A stretch of 8,099 nucleotides of DNA from Phycisphaerales bacterium (GCA_019747615.1 JAIEQQ010000377.1:1-8099); one strand, 5' to 3'; shown: positions 1 through 6,878, counted from the first letter of the stretch. Notes: a model not told the origin generated them from the letters alone. Translations and numbers: made by a program.

Positions 1-12
1 AGCTTCGAGCGA

Positions 13-40
13 AGAGCCAAGAACCAAGAGCCAAGAGACG
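13..40. repeat. 7-base tandem repeat (about 3.5 copies)
   Basis: Four consecutive 7-base units read AGAGCCA, AGAACCA, AGAGCCA and AGAGACG, so units 1 and 3 are identical, unit 2 differs by one base and unit 4 degenerates. The stretch is purine-rich on the + strand and unlike the GC-rich surroundings. It lies upstream of the first gene and outside any supported coding region. The left edge of the window may cut a longer array. Its function is unknown; a simple-sequence intergenic repeat is the plainest reading. Confidence 0.6.
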
Positions 41-145
41 GGGTATTGATGGATGGCTCGTGGGTGCGCTCGGCGGGGTTGGGTGGGTACTGTTGCGAGG
101 GCGGGGGGCCAAGAGGTCGGTGTTTGGAAAGCGAGGCTTTGATCG

Positions 146-760
146 ATGGATATCAGCTCGTTGCGGTCGTTTCGGCTTTGTATTCTGGTCGTCAGCGCGT
201 GCGTGCTGTTGAGCGCGATCGGGACCGGCGCGGTCGCTGTGTTTCAGGCTAAACCGGCGTGGTTCTTGCTGTTGTTTGAGATTGTCGTCGCCGCCGCGGG
301 GGTCTTTGGCGTGTTGATTGCGCGCGGGCGGTTTCAGAACGGGCCGGCGATCGCGCTGGCTTCGGTGGCGGTGTGTGTGGGTGCTGCGTCGCTGCTGGGG
401 TTTGTCGGAGCCGGGCAGGCTGCGGGCGGGTTCAGCCTGAAGGGCTGGTTTTTGGCCCGTTTGTTTGCCGCGGCGGTCTTCGCGATGGCGGCCGGTGGGA
501 TCTTGCTCGCTCGCTCGGGCAAGCCGGCGCTGCGTTCGCTGGCGGTGGGTCTGGTGCTGTCGGCGATCTTCGGCGGGCTGCTGGTGGGCGCGATGGCGGT
601 CATGGGCTCGAAGATGTGGGCGGGGCTGCCGGGTGCGGGGCGCGTGGCGATCGTGCTTGCGGCTGGGGCGGTGTTGTTGGCGGTGTTCTCCGCCGCGGTG
701 CATTGGGTGATCCGGGCGTTCTCGCTCGGTGCGCAGCCGGTGCCGGCGCGGGCGAACTAA
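146..760 (+). CDS. Small six-helix integral membrane protein, function unknown
   Basis: This 204-residue protein is almost entirely hydrophobic. Six membrane segments can be read at roughly residues 11-33, 39-59, 67-89, 101-122, 129-153 and 167-189, with short loops and a hydrophilic Pro/Ala-rich tail of about a dozen residues. The even number of helices, with Arg at R7, R10, R60, R62 and R130, fits both ends in the cytoplasm. I see no catalytic, transport or binding motif and do not recognise a family. The start is chosen because GCGAGG at 131-136 is a plausible ribosome binding site 9 bases upstream and the hydrophobic pattern begins at once. The gene stands alone, converging on the next gene. 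It is probably real, since long hydrophobic periodicity is unlikely by chance, but the role is open. Confidence 0.75.
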   Translation: MDISSLRSFRLCILVVSACVLLSAIGTGAVAVFQAKPAWFLLLFEIVVAAAGVFGVLIARGRFQNGPAIALASVAVCVGAASLLGFVGAGQAAGGFSLKGWFLARLFAAAVFAMAAGGILLARSGKPALRSLAVGLVLSAIFGGLLVGAMAVMGSKMWAGLPGAGRVAIVLAAGAVLLAVFSAAVHWVIRAFSLGAQPVPARAN

Positions 761-784
761 GCGAGGGATTTTCGCATCGGCAGA

Positions 785-816
785 ATAAAAAACGGCCCGC
801 TATGTGGCGAGCCGTT
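785..816 (-). terminator. Intrinsic terminator of the DUF3352-like gene
   Basis: Read on the minus strand, a 10-base-pair stem (AACGGCTCGC paired with GCGGGCCGTT, one G-T pair) closes a six-base loop and runs into six T residues. It begins about 40 bases after the stop codon of the gene at 857-2734. On the plus strand the hairpin is followed by mixed sequence without a T-run, so it should act mainly on minus-strand transcription. Confidence 0.9.
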
Positions 817-856
817 CGTGTTGCTGTGGATTATTGCGAGTCTGCGACGAAGCCGA

Positions 857-2734
857 TCACTTCGCCGGGCGGAGGTAGCGGAGGCGCAGCTTCGGGCCGG
901 TAGCGGACCAGGAATACTCAGCCACGTTGTCGCCGATGACCTTCAAGACATCGTCGATCGGCGGGAGCTTGGAAACCCACGACGGCTTCTCGGGCTTCTT
1001 CATCCCCATGTCCTCGGGGTTCATGCCCATGTCGCGGAGCGACTTGGTCTGCTGCTCCCACAGGACGTCGGGGTTTTGGAACTGCCAGTACGCGTACTTC
1101 ATCGCCTGGGCGGTGTCGGCCCAGATCAACGATGCAATGGCGGGGTCCAGGGTCGCCGCGGCGGCCTTGAAGCGGGCCTCGTTCGAAAGGCGCGGGCCAT
1201 CGGCGCGCCCGCCGGAGCGGAGCGCGTTCTCGATGTCCTTGGGGTTGCCGACGAAGACGTAGCCCAGACCGATGCCCAGGCCCATCTCAGTCGCCGCCAT
1301 GCCCTCGGGCAACTCCCAGATCTGGTGGCCCTCGAAATCGCGGGGCTTGGCGCCAGCCTGGCCGCCGAAGGCGGTGAGGGTGTTGACCAGCGGGGTGGGG
1401 TCCGCCATTTTGATGGCGCCGACGATGTGGCTGCTGCTGGCGGAGTACGGCTGCTCGAGCATGGTGATCACGTAGACCTCGGGGCCCATGCCGCTGAGGA
1501 TGGGGGCGATGAGGCCCTCAGCCTGAGCGAGGCCGGCCTCGGCGCTCGCGCGCGTCTCGGCCGGCAGGTCCTTGACCGTCGCGCGGGCGACATCGAGGAT
1601 CTTGTCAAACCGCACCTGAGCGGCGCCGACGCTGGCAACCTCGGGCCCGACGAACGCGGGCATCGCGGTGCCCTTCAGCGGCTCGATGAGGCTGAGCAGG
1701 CCGCCCTTGTCCTTCTGGAGCACGCTGAAATCGACCTGAGCGATCGAGGTGTCGTTGTCCAGCGAGAGTGAAGCGACGAGTGCCTTGGTGCCCTTGACAC
1801 CGAAGCCGCTGAGAATCACCGGAGTGTTCTCTTCCTGAAGTGAGCGGACGATGCCTTGCAGCGCCGGCTCCGGCTTCTCCCAGCTTTGCTCGGGGAGCTT
1901 GCCGGTGAGGTCCTTGGCGAGCTTGGACATGGGCTCGATGAACGCTGCGAGATGGGCGATCGTGCCGGGCTGGTGCACGGCCTTGGCGGCGTCGTAGCCG
2001 GGGCTGCTGCCGAGGGTCTCACCCTTGCCCTTGCCGGCGAGGTTGTCCAGGGCACGCTCCAACGTGGCAACGTCGGATCCGATCAGGAACGTGTCGCCGG
2101 TGCGGGCGAAGTAGACCTCTTCGAAGGGCAACGCGCCGGGCTCTTCGCCTTCCTCGTCCATTTCGTTGGGCTTGGCGTCCTTGGGCTTCTCGGGCTTGTT
2201 GAGCTTGATCTTCTTGGCGGCGACACCGGCGATGGTTTCGTCGGTGATCGTGGCGACTTTCTTCTTCTCGAGGTTCTCGATGACCTTGTCGGTCGCCTCG
2301 GCGAACTTCTTGCCGGACTCGGCGTCGTAGACCGCGACGCTCAGAAAGCCGGTGGTGATCTCGTTGGTCTTGGCGTCAACGTTCGGGATCACCGCCAGGC
2401 CAGCGGAGCCGGTGGGCAGGGGGAGTTCCTCGATCTTGACGCCGGCCTCTTCGAGCCACTTGGTGGTGGAGTTGACTTCGGCCTCGCCGCGCTTGGCGGC
2501 TTCGTCGCCGATGGCCTTCCAGAGGGCCTTGAACTGCTCGCCCTCGATGAGCTTGCTGAGAGCCGAGGCGCTCCAGGCGGCGCGTGAGGCGGTGGCGTCA
2601 TCAACCTGCACGAGCAGGATGGTGTTGGCGGGCACGAGGTCGGCGACCGTGGTCTTGGGCGCACCGGCGGCGCCGGCCAGTGCCATCAGGGCACACGCGG
2701 AGAACGCGGCGACGTGGGTTGAGAGCTTCTTCAT
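857..2734 (-). CDS. Large exported protein, DUF3352-like
   Basis: The 625-residue product begins MKKLSTH followed by a hydrophobic stretch to about residue 25 rich in small residues, a Sec-type signal peptide. The mature start (residues 33-60: LVPANTILLVQVDD, then AAWSASALSKL) resembles the opening of DUF3352-type proteins of planctomycetes, which I recall rather than searched. The body looks like two related halves. Residues 207-267 and 491-541 share the order hydrophobic-strand/G/S-or-N, helix ending E-x-AL, then a small-residue helix. A charged linker (about 179-199, Lys/Pro then Glu/Asp) sits between segments, and a Met-rich stretch with DMGM twice lies near residues 568-578. No catalytic motif is visible. 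The start is set by AAGGA at 2741-2745, six bases upstream. An open frame continues to 2929 but lacks signal-peptide character. The gene follows the protease on the same strand after 207 bases and may share its transcript. Molecular role unknown. Confidence 0.85.
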   Translation of the reverse strand: MKKLSTHVAAFSACALMALAGAAGAPKTTVADLVPANTILLVQVDDATASRAAWSASALSKLIEGEQFKALWKAIGDEAAKRGEAEVNSTTKWLEEAGVKIEELPLPTGSAGLAVIPNVDAKTNEITTGFLSVAVYDAESGKKFAEATDKVIENLEKKKVATITDETIAGVAAKKIKLNKPEKPKDAKPNEMDEEGEEPGALPFEEVYFARTGDTFLIGSDVATLERALDNLAGKGKGETLGSSPGYDAAKAVHQPGTIAHLAAFIEPMSKLAKDLTGKLPEQSWEKPEPALQGIVRSLQEENTPVILSGFGVKGTKALVASLSLDNDTSIAQVDFSVLQKDKGGLLSLIEPLKGTAMPAFVGPEVASVGAAQVRFDKILDVARATVKDLPAETRASAEAGLAQAEGLIAPILSGMGPEVYVITMLEQPYSASSSHIVGAIKMADPTPLVNTLTAFGGQAGAKPRDFEGHQIWELPEGMAATEMGLGIGLGYVFVGNPKDIENALRSGGRADGPRLSNEARFKAAAATLDPAIASLIWADTAQAMKYAYWQFQNPDVLWEQQTKSLRDMGMNPEDMGMKKPEKPSWVSKLPPIDDVLKVIGDNVAEYSWSATGPKLRLRYLRPAK

Positions 2735-2852
2735 GGAGATTCCTTGTATGTCCTTGTGTGCGTGACTCGGGATGCGGGCCTCTGTGCCGGCGGTGCGTTC
2801 CCGGAGTGGGTTCGGCGGATCGATCGTCTGGATGCAAAGCGGGATTTTCGCT

Positions 2853-2873
2853 CCGGCGGCACGATGCCGACGG
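2853..2873. repeat. Short imperfect inverted repeat in the protease/DUF3352-like spacer
   Basis: Arms CCG-CGGCA and TGCCG-CGG, each interrupted by one mismatched base (G2856 against A2870), enclose a three-base loop CGA. It lies roughly midway between the two minus-strand genes. No T-run follows on either strand, so it is not a standard terminator. It could be a leader hairpin or an operator for the gene at 857-2734. I see no convincing -35/-10 pair in this 207-base spacer. Confidence 0.35.
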
Positions 2874-2892
2874 AATACGAGACACCAGTGAT

Positions 2893-2917
2893 GGCCCGGC
2901 GTGCGAAGACGCGGGCC
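2893..2917 (-). terminator. Hairpin without U-tract after the protease gene (possible terminator)
   Basis: The arms GGCCCG-CGT and ACG-CGGGCC form a nine-pair stem with one bulged base (position 2899) and a six-base loop. On the minus strand it starts about 25 bases after the protease stop codon. There is no T-run after it, so it is either a weak U-less terminator or a transcript-end stabiliser. If it does not terminate, the protease and DUF3352-like genes would be co-transcribed. Confidence 0.35.
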
Positions 2918-2941
2918 AACGACGGGCATCGGCGTGGCGGC

Positions 2942-4039
2942 TTAGTTCTTGGAGTCGTCAAGTTGCGGCGCGGTGCCGAGGTTCTGGCGGGCGGGTGGGG
3001 CGTTGTAGTTGTGGCCGCTGTTGGGGTTGTTCTTGTCGTAGGCGAAGGCGTCACGGTTGCGGATGAAGTCGCGGACGTAGCGGGCGGGGATGGCGAAGCC
3101 GAGGCCTTCCATGAACATGAGCTTCATGTTGGTGACACCGATGACCTCGCCGCGGTTGTTGAAGAGGGGGCCGCCGGAGTTGCCGGGGTTGATCTGGGCG
3201 GTGGTCTGGATGAAGGTGAGGCCATCCATGTTGCGCTGGGTGGTGGCGATGACGCCGGTGGTGAGCGTGCGCTCAAGGCCCAGCGGGGCGCCGATGGCGA
3301 AGGTTTCTTGGCCGGCGGTGAGTTCTTCGATGCCCTGAACATAGACGGTCGGCAAGGGCTTGCCGTCGGGGCTCTTGAGCTTGATCAAGGCCAGGTCGAG
3401 GTGGTTATTGACGGCGATGATCTCGACGTCTTCGATCTCGTAGCGGCGCAGGCTTTGCGCGTCGCTGGAGGTGTCGTTGCGGAAGAGGGTGACGCGGAGC
3501 TTGGTCTCGCCCTGGATGACGTGGGCGTTGGTGATCGCGTAGCCCTCTGGGTTGATGATGAAGCCCGAGCCGAGGCCGCCTGGAGTGCTCACCATGATCA
3601 CGGCCTCGCCGAACTGCTGGGCGAGCTCCTTCGGAGCGCGCTCGGGCAGAGCCCCGGGCGTCGCGGCGGAGCGGAAGAGCGAATCGGTCGAAACCGCCTC
3701 GCTGGCGGCGGACGTATCGGCGGCGCGGCGCGTGATTTCCTTGATGCGGCTGCGCGGGATGGTGACGACGTTGCCGGCCAGATCGACCGAGACGCTTTCG
3801 CTGTTCTCGCGGATGATCGGGGCGACCATGGAGGTGCCGTCGTTCATGGTGAGGGTGTCACCGGTGACGGGCTTGGTGTCTTCGGATTTCTTGGCGGCGG
3901 GCGCGGGGGTGTTCGGCGCTGCGGCGGGGGCCGCGGCCTTGGGGGCGGGTGCCGGGCTGGACGGCGCGGGTATTGAGGGCGCGGGCTGTTGCATTGCGAG
4001 CATCGCGGCCAGTGAGAGAATCGTCGCGGCTGGTGTCAT
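2942..4039 (-). CDS. Exported trypsin-like serine protease (HtrA/S1C type, no PDZ domain)
   Basis: The 365-residue product has a short hydrophobic N-terminus (about 4-16, with no basic residue before it, so a weak signal peptide). A Pro/Ala-rich linker (about 19-50) and a small beta module (61-102, TLTMNDGTSM to IPRSRIKEI) follow. The protease domain then spans about 138-328. The catalytic triad of the HtrA/Deg group is complete: His173 in ITNAHVI, Asp215 in NNHLDLALIKL and Ser288 in NPGNSGGPL. GSGFI precedes the His block and GFAIPA lies near the end, both typical of the family. Unlike classical DegP/DegS (known for the family) there is no PDZ domain; about 40 polar, Asn-rich residues end the protein. 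It probably cleaves misfolded or specific envelope proteins. The start follows GGAGG at 4044-4048. It is divergent from the FG-GAP gene. The fold is certain; the substrate is unknown, and the symbol htrA is withheld because of the missing PDZ. Confidence 0.93.
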   Translation of the reverse strand: MTPAATILSLAAMLAMQQPAPSIPAPSSPAPAPKAAAPAAAPNTPAPAAKKSEDTKPVTGDTLTMNDGTSMVAPIIRENSESVSVDLAGNVVTIPRSRIKEITRRAADTSAASEAVSTDSLFRSAATPGALPERAPKELAQQFGEAVIMVSTPGGLGSGFIINPEGYAITNAHVIQGETKLRVTLFRNDTSSDAQSLRRYEIEDVEIIAVNNHLDLALIKLKSPDGKPLPTVYVQGIEELTAGQETFAIGAPLGLERTLTTGVIATTQRNMDGLTFIQTTAQINPGNSGGPLFNNRGEVIGVTNMKLMFMEGLGFAIPARYVRDFIRNRDAFAYDKNNPNSGHNYNAPPARQNLGTAPQLDDSKN

Positions 4040-4070
4040 CGTGCCTCCAATAGAAAACTGATGTGGACGA

Positions 4071-4121
4071 GCAACGCTCGCCCGGTCGCGCAAGTATACT
4101 GGCGACAAGCGCCCACGTTGC
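4071..4121. promoter_or_regulatory. Symmetric divergent promoter region with palindromic -10 box
   Basis: The perfect 8-base palindrome AGTATACT (4093-4100) gives a TATACT -10 hexamer on each strand: 4095-4100 on + and 4093-4098 on -. At 18 and 17 bases upstream of the respective boxes the same hexamer GCAACG occurs (4071-4076 on +, 4116-4121 on -). GCAACG is a poor match to the TTGACA consensus, so the -35 role is inference. Predicted transcript starts would leave leaders of about 40-47 bases for both the FG-GAP gene and the protease gene. The box is the only AT-rich spot in the gap. Confidence 0.5.
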
Positions 4122-4147
4122 GGGCGCTCCACACCCAGGGGTTTTTC

Positions 4148-6589
4148 ATGTCGATGAATGCTTTGAAGGTCGCGGCGCTGTCTCTGTCCCTCTGTGCGGG
4201 CGGCGCTTCGGCGCTGGGCCAGCAAGAGGCCAAGCTGAGTTCGTACTTCGGCTTTGAGCCGCTGCGGACGATCGTGGTCGATCGGGGATGCGGCCCGATG
4301 ATCGTGGCGGACCTGAACGGGGACGGCAAGAACGACCTGGCGGTGGTGAACAACGCCAAGAGCCGCGTTGAGGTGTATGTCGCCCGGGCAACGCCCAAGA
4401 CGCTCGAAGAGCTTATGAAAGACTCTCGCGTCAACCAGCTTCGGCCGACGGCGTATTACGACCGCAAGGAAATCCAGCTCTCGGGGCGGGTAAGTGCGAT
4501 CCGGGCGTTTGATGTTGATGGCGACGGCAAGCAGGACCTGATCTACGTCTCGGCCAGCCCGGCGGAGGTTGGCATCATGAAGCAGCAGGCCGACGGCGGC
4601 TACAAGCTGCTGCAGCGTCACCGGATCAAGGGCGTGCAGGCCGGGCAGTCGATGCTGCGGATCGCCGATGTCATGGGCGATGCGACGCCGGAGCTGATCA
4701 CGTTTGCCGAGGAGAAGATCAACGTCTTCCCGCTGATGAAGGATGGATCGCTGGGCGAGCCGCGCAAGCTGGGCTCGGGCGGGCAGATCGCCGGGATGCT
4801 GGTCGAGGATTATGACGGTGACGGGCTGAAGGACATCATGGCCCTGGTGCCGGAAGATCCGATGCCGGTGCGGTTGTTCCGCCAGCAGCAGGACCCGCAG
4901 AGCCAGAGCAAGCGCGGGCTGCTGAACAGCGAGCTTCGGTTCGAGTCGCCGGCCCTGCGCGATGCGGACAACGCGCGGTTCGAGGGGCGTCCGGGCGCGA
5001 GCCTGGGAATCCTGGAGCGGGCGAGCCGGCGCGTGGTGTTCTATGACTTCAACTCGTCGCCAATCGACGCGGGCAAGGCCAGCGAGGGCGCGATCAGCGA
5101 ACGCGAGGCGAATGCCGAAGTCCACGGCTTTGTCGATGGCGTGAGCAAGGACCGGTCGGTGGTGGTTGCGGATATCGACGCCGACGGGATGCTGGACATT
5201 CTGGCGACGGACGCCAAGACCAACACGCTGAACCTGTACCGCCAGCGCACGGGCGTCGGCCCGGGTGATGCGGAGATGTTCAGCGCGTTCAAGCAGCCGA
5301 AGTTTGTGGCGGTCGCCGGACCGGGCAAGTTTGATGAGTCGAACACCGCGACGGTCTTCGTGCTCTCTGAGGAAGAGAAGGCGGTGGGTATTTCGCGCTA
5401 TGACGCTAGTACCAAGAAGCTGACGTTCCCGACGCCGGTGGCGGTCAAGACCGAGGGTGCCTCGCCCTCGGCGATCGGCTTTGTTGATCTGGACGGCGTG
5501 GGCACGCTGGCGGTGGTCGTGAAGAACAAGCGCGATCACACGATCGAGCTGCACCAGCCGGCGATGAAGGGCAAGGGTGGGGGGGGCGAGGGTGGTAGTG
5601 GCGATGGCGTCTCGACGATCGCGCTCACGGGTGTGAGCCGCTCGCCCCAGTCGTTGCTCGCGGCGGATGTTGATCAGGACGGCGCGAGCGACCTTCTGCT
5701 CTTCACGCCCGGCGAGCCGATGATCATGATCCGCGGCGGCGGCGAGAAGCCCGAGAAGGGCAAGCCCGCGACGCTGCTGACCAGCGAGAAGATGCCGCAG
5801 TTCGGTCTGGTGCAGGCGGCGGGGCCGCAGAACTCGGCGCTGGTGGATTGGACTGGCAACGGCAAGAGCGAGCTGGTGATCGCGGACAAGAACTTTGTGC
5901 GTGCTTGCGTGTATGACGCGAAGGCGGGCTGGAAGGTTGTGAACCAGATCACGGTGTCGGACCCCGGCACGGATTTGGTGGGTCTGACGGTTCTCAAGGG
6001 TGAGGATGGCAAGCCGATGCTGGTTGCCAGCGACAAGGGCAACGGGCGGCTGTTGTTCCTGGATTCGACAGGCATCAAGCAGCGCGTGCGGATGATGGGC
6101 TTCTCCCCCGGGCAGATCTTCGCCGGCGCGTTTGCCGGTGACAATCAGCAGGGCGTGCTGTGCCTGGCCGATGACGCGTTCGCGGTCGTGCGGCTGGCGG
6201 GCAAGAAGCTGAAGATGGAGGACTTCGCGGCGTACCGATCCGACGCGACCGATCGCAGCGAGCACCAGCTCAGCGTGGGCGATGTGAACGGCGACGGGAT
6301 GCTGGACGTGGTGGTGTGCGATGCCAAGGAGCAGTCGTGCGCGATCCTGGCATTCACCAAGAAGCGGAACCTGCTGCTGGCGACGGAGACGAAGATCTTC
6401 GAGACCCGGATGTTCTCTGGTGGAGACTCGCGCGAGTTTGAGCCGCGGGATGTGATTATCAATGATGTGACCGGCGATGGGAAGAACGACATCGTGTTCC
6501 TGATTCACGATCGCGTGATGGTGTATCCGCAGATGACGGCGTTGCCGGACAAGAAGCAGGCGACGGGTGACAAGCAGGGCGATAAGTGA
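4148..6589 (+). CDS. Exported FG-GAP/VCBS repeat protein (calcium-binding beta-propeller)
   Basis: The 813-residue product starts MSMNALK followed by a hydrophobic stretch and an ASA site near residues 20-22, a Sec signal peptide (Cys16 is not in a lipobox). Seven canonical DxDxDG-type loops mark FG-GAP/VCBS blades: D55LNGDGKND, D122VDGDGKQD, D221YDGDGLKD, D342IDADGMLD, D507VDQDGASD, D712VNGDGMLD and D773VTGDGKND. Three degenerate ones lie near 174 (DVMGDATPE), 447 (DLDGVGTLA) and 567 (DWTGNGKSE). In the family these loops bind calcium between propeller strands, as in integrin alpha chains. A Gly-rich linker (about 474-487) divides the protein. No enzyme or anchor domain is seen; the C-terminus is a short Lys/Gly/Asp tail. 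The likely role is extracytoplasmic binding or scaffolding. AGGGG at 4137-4141 supports this start over the in-frame ATG at 4061, whose first 29 residues lie across the promoter, and over 4154. Confidence 0.92.
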   Translation: MSMNALKVAALSLSLCAGGASALGQQEAKLSSYFGFEPLRTIVVDRGCGPMIVADLNGDGKNDLAVVNNAKSRVEVYVARATPKTLEELMKDSRVNQLRPTAYYDRKEIQLSGRVSAIRAFDVDGDGKQDLIYVSASPAEVGIMKQQADGGYKLLQRHRIKGVQAGQSMLRIADVMGDATPELITFAEEKINVFPLMKDGSLGEPRKLGSGGQIAGMLVEDYDGDGLKDIMALVPEDPMPVRLFRQQQDPQSQSKRGLLNSELRFESPALRDADNARFEGRPGASLGILERASRRVVFYDFNSSPIDAGKASEGAISEREANAEVHGFVDGVSKDRSVVVADIDADGMLDILATDAKTNTLNLYRQRTGVGPGDAEMFSAFKQPKFVAVAGPGKFDESNTATVFVLSEEEKAVGISRYDASTKKLTFPTPVAVKTEGASPSAIGFVDLDGVGTLAVVVKNKRDHTIELHQPAMKGKGGGGEGGSGDGVSTIALTGVSRSPQSLLAADVDQDGASDLLLFTPGEPMIMIRGGGEKPEKGKPATLLTSEKMPQFGLVQAAGPQNSALVDWTGNGKSELVIADKNFVRACVYDAKAGWKVVNQITVSDPGTDLVGLTVLKGEDGKPMLVASDKGNGRLLFLDSTGIKQRVRMMGFSPGQIFAGAFAGDNQQGVLCLADDAFAVVRLAGKKLKMEDFAAYRSDATDRSEHQLSVGDVNGDGMLDVVVCDAKEQSCAILAFTKKRNLLLATETKIFETRMFSGGDSREFEPRDVIINDVTGDGKNDIVFLIHDRVMVYPQMTALPDKKQATGDKQGDK

Positions 6590-6658
6590 TCGTGGCGTGC
6601 TGGCCTTGGGCTAGCGTGCGGCGCGATTGAGTGAAGATCGCTCGTGAGTGAACGATGA

Positions 6659-6690
6659 CAAGGCCCCGCGCGTGCGCGGGGCTTTTTTTT
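6659..6690 (+). terminator. Intrinsic terminator of the FG-GAP gene
   Basis: An all-GC inverted repeat (GCCCCGC at 6663-6669 with GCGGGGC at 6676-6682; the pairing can extend inward) is followed directly by eight T residues at 6683-6690. It lies 70 bases after the FG-GAP stop codon, with nothing recognisable between. This is a textbook rho-independent terminator on the plus strand and isolates the tRNA downstream. Confidence 0.95.
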
Positions 6691-6800
6691 GTTTGGCGTC
6701 GGGCGGTCGTCGCGGCGTTCGCTGGTGCGCTGTTGCGCCGACGGTTGTGCGAAGACGGGTTGTCGGCGTAACTCAGATGCGGCGAGGCCTTGTGCGCTCG

Positions 6801-6819
6801 TCCCCTCTCGGAGAGAGGG
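6801..6819. repeat. Perfect hairpin CCCCTCTC/GAGAGGGG between terminator and tRNA
   Basis: An eight-base perfect inverted repeat with a three-base loop (GGA) lies about 60 bases upstream of the tRNA gene. Neither strand shows a T-run after it. Pyrimidine/purine-split palindromes of this kind are often dispersed intergenic repeats, but a single copy in this window cannot show that. The stretch from 6691 to 6878 contains nothing else I can support apart from a possible -10 box next to the tRNA. Confidence 0.5.
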
Positions 6820-6863
6820 GGTACCCAAAGGCATCAGAAGCAGCGTTGATTCGCGGGACTTCC

Positions 6864-6869
6864 TACACT
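6864..6869 (+). promoter_or_regulatory. Possible -10 box for the tRNA gene
   Basis: TACACT ends 9 bases before the tRNA, which would place the transcript start about three bases upstream of the mature 5' end. The best -35-like hexamer (TTGATT at 6846-6851) is only 12 bases away, too close for a normal sigma-70 spacing. GCAGCG lies 18 bases upstream but fits the consensus poorly. The -10 is therefore tentative. Confidence 0.3.
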
Positions 6870-6878
6870 GGGCGACCC

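Noticed and set aside
785..816. The 785-816 hairpin as a terminator for the membrane protein gene as well.
   Set aside because: On the plus strand no T-run follows the stem, so strong termination in that direction is not supported.
2735..2929. A 65-residue N-terminal extension of the DUF3352-like protein.
   Set aside because: The extension is Arg/His/Pro-rich and would bury a clear signal peptide. AAGGA sits six bases before the ATG at 2734.
818..3976. Several long plus-strand open frames (818-1771, 1856-2587, 2744-3976) opposite the DUF3352-like and protease genes.
   Set aside because: They are low-complexity Gly/Ala/Leu/Asp translations mirroring the real minus-strand genes. The minus strand shows signal peptides, a complete catalytic triad and good ribosome binding sites.
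4061..4147. Upstream in-frame ATG for the FG-GAP protein, adding 29 residues.
   Set aside because: It would place coding sequence across the probable promoter and ahead of a good signal peptide, and the closer start has AGGGG at a suitable distance.
4148..4213. Possible lipoprotein signal in the FG-GAP protein (Cys16) or in the DUF3352-like protein (Cys14).
   Set aside because: The residues before the Cys (SLSLC and FSAC) do not fit a lipobox, and in both proteins the hydrophobic stretch runs past the Cys to an ordinary small-residue cleavage site.
4040..6508. Very long open frame on the minus strand, antisense to the FG-GAP gene and in frame with the protease, which would give a protein of 1188 residues.
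   Set aside because: Its translation is rich in Arg, His, Leu and Ala with no domain or signal, as expected when the complement of GC-biased codons lacks stops. The protease has its own ribosome binding site and start at 4039, and the + strand carries seven canonical FG-GAP motifs here.
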